Assembly: GCA_030141605.1 (NCBI GenBank)
Contig: JAQGDQ010000151.1
Coordinates: 186,001-250,000, forward strand
Origin: Tubiluchus corallicola
Taxonomy: Eukaryota > Priapulida > Priapulimorpha > Priapulimorphida > Tubiluchidae
Reading direction: 5' to 3'
DNA length: 64,000 bases
The stretch's first letter is position 1; the number at the start of each line of letters is the position of its first letter. Below the pieces are notes generated by a model that was given only the letters and a program-made list of their open reading frames with translations, was not told where the DNA came from and made no database searches. Below, one piece after another: positions 55,617 to 64,000 of this stretch. The position numbers were made by a program, and so were the translations under genes.

Positions 55617-56092
55617 ATGGTGTTTGGCAAGGGCTCGGGGGGAAGAGTCGGCGGAGAGGAGTTGGAACTAAGTGGTTGTGGGTGAACCACGTGCCGAGAG
55701 AGAGAAGAGACTGGAGAAGCAAAGACAACGTAAGACCAGCGTGGACATCGAATCTGCGTACTCAATGAATTGAGCACTGGGCTACGAATCAAGTCTTGCA
55801 ACGGATTTGGAATTGACCAATTGAACAGTCATCATTGGTCATTCCACCAAGTTAAGTGAACTTAACGTATCGTAACTTGAGAGCAACTCTGCATAGTAAA
55901 TTCACAGTGTAATAGCACCAAGTTACGTGTGTTGATTGTAATATTCATTGTAATAGCACCTTAAGTGCGAAGTGAGGAAATCGTTAAGGGAATCTGTTTA
56001 GTATCTCTGGGAGCTAATTATAAATTGTGAGCGTCTTTGGCGATTAAGTACATATATTGTAATTTAGCAAACTAAGAGTAATTGTTGTAAAC

Positions 56093-56098
56093 AATAAA
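56093..56098 (+). terminator. Poly(A) signal in the 5' LTR
   Basis: AATAAA about 480 bases after the TATA box. The same signal is at 62463-62468 in the 3' LTR, where it would be the functional one. Confidence 0.6.
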
Positions 56099-56549
56099 CG
56101 GATTTCGTTTAATCATAAATGATTAGTTCGAGTATGCTTAGAGGTGTCTCAGTTAAGCAACATCGATTTCTGTAAACGAGTCTAAGGATTTGCTGTGTAC
56201 ATTAAGTATTCTACGAGTTCAATTGCGGGAACTTTTGCTAGATAGCTTTAGAGATTAAGACTCTTTCACAACGCGGAGTCGTAGAAACAATCTTGTGAGA
56301 AGAAATCATTGCTCTATAGATTTTATCTTAAGCTCTAGTAGCCGGGTTGAGAATAACCTTTTAGCAATTAATGTATTAGAGGTGAATCCCTCCTTCAGTC
56401 TTAAGTCAAGTTTTATACGATCACATGCGACAGATAAGATAAGAATCAATATTAATTAGGGAGATTAATATTGCATATTAAAGAGTGACTAAGATAATAA
56501 AGTGATAACTGGTACTCGGATCCAGGATCATTAAGAAGGAGATAATAAC

Positions 56550-56562
56550 TGGTGCCGTGACC
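56550..56562 (+). other. Primer binding site
   Basis: TGGTGCCGTGACC begins within four bases of the LTR end and has the TGG start expected of a site complementary to a tRNA 3' CCA. I did not assign the tRNA. Similar sites are known in some BEL/Pao elements. Confidence 0.8.
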
Positions 56563-56855
56563 GCAGGATTTTGTTTGCTTAACTAATTGTAATCAATATT
56601 GGTTGATAAGTTGTAAACTGTGAATTGCTGTTGCTGCTCAGGTGTAAACGGAAGTGAGAACAAGTCTGCTACGCTACTGAAAGGGAAAGTCAGCTGTCAG
56701 TCAGTGAAAGTGAACACAGCTGGGAGTTTATTGGAGGACAATTACCGAGGCGGTTCTAGAAGTTATTGGAGATCCCCAAACAAAATTGGTAGGTGGGTTT
56801 TATTGTCAAAAGGTGTTAACAGCCTGTGGTAAATTGAAACTATGATTGGTGCAGA

Positions 56856-58322
56856 TTGCTGAAAGAAGCAAACGTAAAAATAAATATGTCGAACCCTCCT
56901 GTTATTAGCTCAGACTTGTTAAGAGCAGATGAAAACCCTCTGGTGGAGAGAATGAATTGGCTCTCTACCCAGTTAGGCGCCATTGCGGATCAATGGGCCT
57001 TAGGCAATGCAGTGAAAGTTATAAAGAGCTTTACCAGCGAGGAAAATGATTGCAGTGAAAGTTTTAGACAATGGACACAAGACATTAGCCGGAGAGGCTT
57101 CTGCATGTCACGTGACTCAGAAAAGACCGGTGGATTATGCATAAGATTAGCATATATGACAGTAGGCGGGGCCTGTGGGCGATATTTAGATGCTAGCCGT
57201 AAAATATGGTCGAAATTGAACTGGGGTCAATTTGTTTCGTTTTTAGAACCTAGATATGTCAGTAGGGTGGAATTAACTAGACATATGTTAGAATTAAGAT
57301 CGATGCGGCAGCATAGACAGGAATCATTGTGGCAATTAGTGGATAGAATTTGGTTCCACGCGAGAATCGCATATAAACCTTGCGAAATAGATGAACCATT
57401 AGTACAAAAGGTTTTAATTGACGTGTTGGTAGAATCACTGATAAGTGATAAGTTACGTGCGAAGTTAATTAAGCACAATCCAGCCACTTTAGAAGCAGCG
57501 CATGCTCGCTGTAGGTTGGAAGAAAGCAATCAAGGAATTGCTAGGTTAAGGAACCGACATTTGTCACGTCAAGGGCGTGTGGAAACGCCACAAGAGTTAG
57601 GGAAAATGGCAGCCATAAATAACGAAGAAGAAGAGTGTGTTAGATGCCCACAGAGTACTAATGGGAGAGTGCTGCAGACCAGAGCCTTGCAACCCCGAGA
57701 TAATGAATGCAAGGAGGTCACGAGTAGGTTACGAAGCTACCGGCGGTCTGTCTCCGCCGACCGGAGCTTATATGTGGAGACTGGCGGCGCTATAGATGAT
57801 AAATATTTGAATAAAAGACGAGTGTGCAGAGATTGCAGTAAAATGGATATTAGCAGAGAAAGGCATGATGCGCGTAATAAGTGCCAGAGTAATTTGAGAA
57901 TGGCGGGTATAAAAAGGGGTGATTGGAAGGCCGTGAGAGAGCCTCGATCTCACAGGTCCATAGGTAGGAGAGAATCATTAATCATCCAGCCAACATGTTT
58001 TGTTGAGTTAAATAGACGACCGACACGCTTATTGGTGGGCACAGGTGCTTCCACCTCTTGTTTATCCTTAAAACTATATAAACGACTAGGTATGGGTGCT
58101 CCTAATGTAAGCAACATGACGTTGCGAGATGCCTCAGGCACGGCTATGCCTGTAGTTGGCGAAAAAGTTATAGAAACGAAATTTGGGGATAGTAAAGTAC
58201 GCCTTAGATATCAGATTAACAAGAGGAATGGGGGCACCTCAAGTGTCCGCAAGGACCCTAGGCAGTTTCCATGTTTTCTGCTGATGAAGGGCGAATTAAC
58301 GTCCTACTGTGGTACCTTCTAG
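56856..58322 (+). CDS. Gag with C-terminal retropepsin-like domain (catalytic Asp lost)
   Basis: 488 codons, though the ATG at 56886 (MSNPPVISSD) may be the real start. Residues of about 60-230 form a retrotransposon gag region: FRQWTQDI, WSKLNWGQFVSFLEPRY, ELRSMRQHRQESLWQLVDRI and LEAAHARCRLEE. A Cys/His cluster (CRDCSKMD...RH...NKC, near 325-345) replaces a normal CCHC knuckle, and its spacing is not canonical. The C-terminus resembles an aspartic protease (CFVELNRRPTRLLVGTGAST), but the usual DTG reads GTG, a one-base change, so it should be inactive. The frame stops before any RT. Confidence 0.85.
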   Translation: MLKEANVKINMSNPPVISSDLLRADENPLVERMNWLSTQLGAIADQWALGNAVKVIKSFTSEENDCSESFRQWTQDISRRGFCMSRDSEKTGGLCIRLAYMTVGGACGRYLDASRKIWSKLNWGQFVSFLEPRYVSRVELTRHMLELRSMRQHRQESLWQLVDRIWFHARIAYKPCEIDEPLVQKVLIDVLVESLISDKLRAKLIKHNPATLEAAHARCRLEESNQGIARLRNRHLSRQGRVETPQELGKMAAINNEEEECVRCPQSTNGRVLQTRALQPRDNECKEVTSRLRSYRRSVSADRSLYVETGGAIDDKYLNKRRVCRDCSKMDISRERHDARNKCQSNLRMAGIKRGDWKAVREPRSHRSIGRRESLIIQPTCFVELNRRPTRLLVGTGASTSCLSLKLYKRLGMGAPNVSNMTLRDASGTAMPVVGEKVIETKFGDSKVRLRYQINKRNGGTSSVRKDPRQFPCFLLMKGELTSYCGTF

Positions 58323-58406
58323 TCGGCGTATGTATCGTACTGTTTCTCAACTGCAGCAGGCCGTAGCCGCAGGGTCATAAATCCCTACTTGAGCGAGGCC
58401 GTAGTA

Positions 58407-58605
58407 AAGAGTTAGATTCCGGCACGGGGATGCCGAGGTAAAGAGTTAGGTTCCGGCACTGGGATGCCGAGGTAATGATAGTAATTAGGGCAATGGAATG
58501 CCGAGATGATGAATTAAGATGGCGAGGAATATGCCAAGACATGCACTGGGTGCGTTATGATGAATTAAGATGGCGAAGAATATGCCAAGACATGCACGGG
58601 GTGCA
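58407..58605. repeat. Two short tandem repeats inside the element
   Basis: A 35-base unit (AGAGTTAG.TTCCGGCAC.. GGGATGCCGAGGTAA) occurs twice at 58407 and 58442. A 51-base unit (TGATGAATTAAGATGGCGA..AATATGCCAAGACATGCAC) occurs twice from about 58508. Confidence 0.88.
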
Positions 58606-58889
58606 TTGTAAGTAAATGTTGACAAATGAAAGGTCGACTAGGAAGCTGGTAGCTCAGGCAGTCAAAGTACTGGTACTGCCACAGAGACAGCGATTATAAG
58701 TCTGCAGTTGTGGAATAAGTGATACATATGTGGTACGAGGATGACAGTCCTCACCTAGCTAGGTGAAGTGTGAATTTTGCTTCTTTTATAGCACTTCTCT
58801 AGTGAACAGGCTAGGCTGGTGAAAACGGTCAAAGTTCATAGAGGGATAGCGAGATTTCCTATGGATCAGACCGTCGGTTGCCTCTGGGC

Positions 58890-58992
58890 GTGAGCCCTTT
58901 GGTCCCTATAAGGGATGGGGATGGTTTGCTGTGCCAGTGAACTGCAAGCAAGTCATCTTCGTGATCACTATCGACTGGGTCACCGGCCGGTA
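58890..58992 (+). pseudogene. Integrase-core-like remnant
   Basis: One frame reads PFGPYKGWGWFAVPV, then VIFVITIDWVTGR before a stop. Its spacing of W...D/GP...ITxxDxxTG recalls the first strands of an LTR retrotransposon integrase core. It is short and eroded, so the assignment is tentative. Confidence 0.35.
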
Positions 58993-60324
58993 ATCTCACT
59001 GATTGCCAATAAGGTGAGATTGCTCAATGTACAGTCAGGCCTTAGCAAGCCGAATTGTGAACAGGTGAGCTAAGTCTCTGTGATCGACTGAAGCTGAAAA
59101 GGTTAAGTCGGGAAGCAGAGAACACAGTGGCACAAGGTGATGCACTGTGTGGAAAGGGGTCCAGCCCGGGGTGCGTCCCATACAGGGGAGCCCAAAGGAC
59201 CTAAAGCGTATGAAGATGAAGGGCCTCCTTCCCTAGAAAGGGTCCTTCATGTATCTAGGCCCAGCGCTGTGTGGCGCTGGTTGCACTATTAAGAAGGTGT
59301 TTAGCAATATGGGCAACGAGTGTCTGCGCTGTAAAAATATTAGACTGACCTAGAAGACTAATGGGGAAATTTAATTTAGAATAGAAGCTTGATTCGAAAA
59401 ATAATGGAAATGTATAGTAAAGAGCCAGCCGAACTATATTAAAGCTTAAATAGCAATAGATAGGCACTAGTGACATCTAGCGCCCAGTTCCCAAGTTGCA
59501 GCGCAAAAGTAAAAGGCAAGCACAGAGTTCTAGCAGGGTCAGTAAAGTTAGGTCGCGAACTAACTTACTCACCCGGCGACAGATGGCGTCACTGAGTGAT
59601 TACAAACCCCTGGCATGGGACGCTGTGCTAAGATTGTTTTCACAATATAGTGAGCTATTTCTCGCAGCTTGAACCTATTAAACGTACATTAAATGAGCAG
59701 GAGATTAAAGCTCTCATAAGAATTTATTGGTAAGGCAATGTACGGAGAGTATCGGATAATTGCCGAAAATCTCTAAGAGTATTTGGAGTAAAAGTTCAAT
59801 GAAAAGGCTTACAACAAGGCCATTAATACATTGCTGCAAGTGAAAGTGCTTAAGCGAAAGTGAAAGCGCTACCCGATAGAGGTTAGAGAGAACCGTAAGG
59901 GATATCCATTTAACTAAGAGTGAAAAGGGGAACTGAAGGTGGCTGGAGCTTGTCCGCTCTGATCGGATCCATTAGAGCGGGACAGGTAATAGAAGAATCA
60001 ATAGCTAGGTCGCATAGGAGAACTTGAGAAAACGTTTACTGGGAGTAAACAAAAGATGAAAAGAATTTTAAGAGGAAAAGACAGTGCAGATAATTAGAAC
60101 TCGACCAATATTAAAATAAAATGCTGCCAGAGGTACCCGAGTTCACCCACCAGGAGCGCTCATTGGTGAAAAAGGCACAGTTTGCTGCTAAAGCATAGGT
60201 CTCGAACGGTACCCTGTGGTGGTATACGAATCGCGCACGCAGATTAAAGGGAAAGAGTGTGCATTTTGACACACGGTAGCTAAACACACTATAATGTAAG
60301 AGTTCAGGTAGAACTCGCGCTGTT

Positions 60325-60700
60325 CGCAAGCGGGTTAGTCTAGTTATAAACTCTTGATATACTTAGCCTCGTATTAGGTTAGGAACTAACACTCCGCACA
60401 TGCGCAGCGAATTGATTAAATAAAAGTAAGATTAAGGAATAAATGCTTACTGATTATAAAGGGAACAGTAGGACTGTTCAGAGAGAATTAAATGCACGCA
60501 TGCGAAATAAATTTGAATAACTATAAAGCGTAAAGGTACGCACAAGTAAATTAGATGATTCTGATGTTGTTTGCGAGCGGTTTAGTTTAAGTTTAAACTT
60601 ACAATATGCTTAACTTCTATTAGGTTAAGAGCTAATATCCGCATACGCGCAGCAGATCTAATGATGAATAGTAAGGTTGGAATGTAATAACTTACTAATT
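60325..60700. repeat. Duplicated segment in the element, period about 240 bp
   Basis: 60325-60460 and 60570-60700 share, in order, GCGGGTTAGT/GCGGTTTAGT, TTAAC/TAGCCT..TATTAGGTTA, CCGCA.A.GCGCAGC and AAGTAAGATTAAGGAATAAATG-like sequence, with moderate identity. Confidence 0.75.
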
Positions 60701-61490
60701 CGGGAAAGCGGTTAGGGCTACTCTAGGGGGAGGAAAGTACCCTAACATAAGCACTAAGGGGCGCATTGCGCCACTACAGAAAGCTACTGTCAGGTTAAAA
60801 GTAAAACCAAATATAAGTACTATAAGAACTAGAGGTTCGATAAGGTTTAAATGAGGACAATGCAGAACCTAACCTCCGGCACGACAGACATGATCCCTAG
60901 ATATGTGAAGCTACCAGCGACCCAAGACGGGACAGAATTTGACGTGACCCTAGACGATCTAATATTGGCCAAGATAAGTGCCCACGAAACGGTCTAGATA
61001 TAACGAGAGGGTCGATTTAATGAAAAGTTTAATGGCAAATGAAGCCATGCGATAACAGGCTGGTAAGATTGGATGATGGTAAAGAAGCCACCCAATTAGG
61101 TGAAAGGGATGCATGTGAATAGTTGTAGTAACTATGTGGATGTTTAAATGACACCAAGGATACTGCGTATTGTATTTATGTTACAGGATAATGGGACCGT
61201 TGGAGATGAAAGGCGGGAAGAAGATGGAAGATGGCAAAGACCACACGGGGATAGCCGAGGAAGGAACTCAGGACACTAATGCATACGTGAACAGTGAATA
61301 CGTGAACCCCGGTCAAGGAAGCCAGAGGAAACCAATGGACAATGGTGTCCCGCCACCAAGACCACCATGACGGAATGTCCCATAATAGTTTAAGGATGTA
61401 ACATGTTATGTAGTATTCGTGTATAATTAAGGAGCTCCAAAGAGATGCGACCTTGTAGCGAAACATTAAATATAAGCCACATCTAAGTGA

Positions 61491-61507
61491 GTTTTAGGGG
61501 AGGAAAG
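61491..61507 (+). other. Polypurine tract
   Basis: GGGGAGGAAAG lies directly before the 3' LTR, as expected for the second-strand primer. Confidence 0.8.
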
Positions 61508-61508
61508 T

Positions 61509-62917
61509 TGTTATGAATAAATTTCGGAATCATGAATTAAGTGATTAATTAATGAAGTTATCAACTTCATCAGATTATGTTGATAAAGAGACCTCCAAAT
61601 TGGATCAGTGAAATTTATTAAGAAAATATGGGAACTCACTTAGCTGATAAAGCCTATATTTATATTAAGGCAAGGAATTATTGTCACAAGAGATGTGTTT
61701 ACAAGTAATAGAACAGGTGTTCATTTAGAGAGGAAAAGTTTGTCACAGGTGTTTGAATTTAGGAGAAGCGAAGCTGAATTTTATAACATGGAGTGGTTAA
61801 GAGCATATACCTCCTGTAATGTAATGCGAGTTGCTGGACTATAATTGGGAAGGAGCAGGAAGAAGCTCATTTCTTGAACAGAAGTTTATGACCCAAGCGA
61901 CGCGAAGGACAAAGGCGAAGCGGAGTTTCTCAGGTGAGAGGCTACGCGACCTGGACATCTGGTTGAACTATTGCACCACCTTGAGCGTCAGCATGCGAGA
62001 TGATGAAATCTGCGCGAGGGTATATAAGATGGTGTTTGGCAAGGGCTCGGGGGGAAGAGTCGGCGGAGAGGAGTTGGAACTAAGTGGTTGTGGGTGAACC
62101 ACGTGCCGAGAGAGAGAAGAGACTGGAGAAGCAAAGACAACGTAAGACCAGCGTGGACATCGAATCTGCGTACTCAATGAATTGAGCACTGGGCTACGAA
62201 TCAAGTCTTGCAACGGATTTGGAATTGACCAATTGAACAGTCATCATTGGTCATTCCACCAAGTTAAGTGAACTTAACGTATCGTAACTTGAGAGCAACT
62301 CTGCATAGTAAATTCACAGTGTAATAGCACCTTAAGTGCGAAGTGAGGAAATCGTTAAGGGAATCTGTTTAGTATCTCTGGGAGCTAATTATAAATTGTG
62401 AGCGTCTTTGGCGATTAAGTACATATATTGTCATTTAGCAAACTAAGAGTAATTGTTGTAAACAATAAACGGATTTCGTTTAATCATAAATGATTAGTTC
62501 GAGTATGCTTAGAGGTGTCTCAGTTAAGCAACATCGAATTCTGTAAACGAGTCTAAGGATTTGCTGTGTACATTAAGTATTCTACGAGTTCAATTGCGGG
62601 AACTTCTGCTAGATAGCTTTAGAGATTAAGACTCTTTCACAACGCGGAGTCGTAGAAACAATCTTGTGAGAAGAAATCATTGCTCTATATATTTTATCTT
62701 AAGCTCTAGTAGCCGGGTTGAGAATAACCTTTTAGCAATTAATGTATTAGAGGTGAATCCCTCCTTCAGTCTTAAGTCAAGTTTTATACGATCACATGCG
62801 ACAGATAAGATAAGAATCAATATTAATTAGGGAGATTAATATTGCATATTAAAGAGTGACTAAGATAATAAAGTGATAACTGGTACTCGGATCCAGGATC
62901 ATTAAGAAGGAGATAAT
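61509..62917 (+). repeat. 3' LTR
   Basis: Matches the 5' LTR almost base for base over its length. Ends GGAGATAAT directly before the AGATA duplication. Confidence 0.93.
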
Positions 62918-62922
62918 AGATA
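62918..62922. repeat. 5-bp target site duplication, right
   Basis: AGATA, matching 55111-55115. The LTR end is set so that this duplication is left over. Confidence 0.8.
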
Positions 62923-62944
62923 GGTGATTAGCAACCGTTGTGGT

Positions 62945-64000
62945 TAGTTTACACGTGGATACTCCATAATGGCGACGGAACTCGTACGTAATGAGTTGCT
63001 ATCCTATAGTGTACCTTACTTGCACAAAGACGCCGTAGGTGACACAAAAGCTACAAAACGGCAATCTGTAGACAACGATCTGACTGGCAGAGTAAGCAGA
63101 AGATATTTTACAGCTTTAAGAAAGTTAGATGATGAAAATGCTATGCCAATCTTTTATGCCACAGATTTTGCACCCGAAATTTGCTCTTGGTCCAACTGAT
63201 ATGTTCGCTGTGTTAGATAGGTTAAATAGGATTGAATCTTCACTTTTAAATTGCGTGAACTCCACAGTTAAAAATGCCAAATAACATCGCTAAGATGCAA
63301 GCACAGAATGCAAATCAAGTCCGAGTTGTAATCTAGCTCACAAGCACAAAAGTGAACTATAGCAAAGTTGTCACTGAATTCCCATCGTTGAGCACAAATC
63401 ATAATAAGCAAATTGTCGGCGATAACTGCCTCATAATTACTGCCCCTACCAGGTAAATTGCCTCATAGGGTAGGACGACAAAATAATCTACCCACTTCTC
63501 GACCTACATCCAGCAAGCGAGACAGATCTCCTGCAATATTTGGAAACCGTAAAGATATGGGTATGAAAAGCAAAGGGCTACCAAGGCGTGCGCACATAAA
63601 ATTCTTCAATGTGGACGAGAACTATTTAATCGAAGAGATAAAAGATGACATTGAAGGGCAAAATGTGACAGTATTAGAAACAGAATGCATAGAAAATAGC
63701 AGACAATGTAACTGTACCTCTTAATCAAAAAGAAGTTTTAAGCCTGACTTCTAGCTAGGTAGTGGCTCCCAAACACCGTGGATAATTTAATAAAAAATGA
63801 ACTTTCTCTAATTTCCTATAACTGTGCAGGTATTTCTTCGTTTAAACACAAATTCATCAATGATGTGGGTTTTAAAGACTTAAATACCGACCCTACGGTG
63901 GGACCGGAATCTTATGAAAAAACACGTAAGCGGGCATATTGCACCCACTAACTGCAATTGTGATAGATTATCTGTTGTAGAAATAAAGAGTTCCGAAACA
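62945..64000 (+). mobile_element. LINE 5' region: ORF1 and beginning of an endonuclease, runs off the window
   Basis: Frames at 62969-63199 and 63458-63724 look like a degenerate LINE ORF1, with a short coiled-coil-like phrase between (LDRLNRIESSLLNCVNS, near 63214) and RRAHIKFFNVDENYLIEEIK towards the end. From about 63796 a frame reads LSLISYNCAGISSFKHKF, then, after breaks, IAPTNCNCDRLSVVEIKSSE. This resembles the start of an AP endonuclease with much of the middle deleted. The copy has stops and frameshifts. Confidence 0.65.

Larger units (their letters stand above)
55116..56546 (+). repeat. 5' LTR
   Basis: Starts TGTTATGAAT and ends near GGAGATAAT. Relative to the 3' LTR it lacks 18 bases after GACGCGA and has about 40 extra bases at 55920-55960 that duplicate the GTAATAGCACC phrase. 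Confidence 0.93.
58323..61490 (+). other. Non-coding internal region of the LTR retrotransposon
   Basis: 3.2 kb with no RT or RNase H. It includes two short tandem repeats (58407-58605), one short integrase-like phrase at 58890-58992 and a duplicated segment (60325-60460 and 60570-60700). Many G/A-rich phrases such as AAGCGAAAGTGAAAG occur. The remaining open frames are short and unrelated to known domains. Confidence 0.75.
55116..62917 (+). mobile_element. Full-length, non-autonomous LTR retrotransposon (7.8 kb)
   Basis: Two long, nearly identical direct LTRs (55116-56546 and 61509-62917), a primer binding site, a polypurine tract and a 5-bp target duplication define a complete insertion. 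The only long frame is gag with a protease-like end (56856-58322). No RT or RNase H is recognisable in the following 3.2 kb, only a trace of an integrase. It must therefore depend on enzymes of a related element. The LTRs differ by a few substitutions and two indels of about 20 and 40 bases, so the insertion is young. Confidence 0.93.

Noticed and set aside
1-64000. CRISPR arrays, operons, bacterial promoters or RBS
   Set aside because: Nothing of the kind is present; the spliced genes and retroelements show eukaryotic nuclear DNA.

Overview
The window is nuclear DNA of an animal. It is AT-rich, its genes are split by GT-AG introns of about 0.2 to 5.7 kb, and it is densely filled with transposable elements. 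Four cellular genes can be assembled from exons whose phases agree: a polycystin-family channel (+, 5' end outside the window), the TRAP-delta subunit SSR4 (-, complete, five exons over 12.7 kb), a small signal peptide-WSC-transmembrane protein (+, complete, three exons), and two partial inverted copies of a gene with a CARF/ALS2CR8-like Cys/His domain. The families and the mix of elements suggest a marine invertebrate; I cannot resolve the phylum.

Layout. 1-6.6 kb: last four exons of the polycystin gene, with a LINE 3' fragment in intron 3. 7.8-9.7 kb: broken BEL/Pao pol (-). 9.8-15.1 kb: a Ty3/gypsy-type element (-) with one long gag-protease-integrase-(truncated RT) frame, so integrase precedes RT as in Gmr1-type elements. 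15.4-17.2 kb: R2-superfamily LINE reverse transcriptase (-), both ends missing. 17.7-18.2 kb: hAT transposase 3' end. 19.9-32.7 kb: SSR4, whose introns hold a perfect 432-bp tandem duplication, a degenerate short-phrase array, a LINE RT relic and a complete 407-bp hAT-type MITE with 8-bp target duplications. 33.2-35.0 kb: LINE with ORF1 end, PHD finger and AP endonuclease but no RT. 35.0-38.6 kb: a large inverted repeat (arms about 0.82 kb, spacer about 2 kb) carrying CARF-like exons.

43.3-49.9 kb: WSC gene; its first intron contains a frameshifted TATA-binding-protein-like relic, a degenerate 126-151-bp tandem array and microsatellites. 52.2-54.8 kb: diverged solo LTR (-) interrupted by a 971-bp pogo-like DNA transposon. 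55.1-62.9 kb: a young full-length LTR retrotransposon of the same LTR family in the opposite orientation, with TSD, PBS and PPT, coding only gag plus a protease whose catalytic Asp is replaced. 62.9-64.0 kb: start of a LINE (ORF1 and the beginning of an endonuclease), running off the window.

The cellular genes show no sign of forming a pathway together. TRAP-delta acts at the ER translocon; the WSC protein and the polycystin are secretory-pathway clients, which is a general relationship only. No bacterial features, CRISPR arrays or complete RNA genes were seen. Exon boundaries were read by eye from splice motifs, phase and family similarity.
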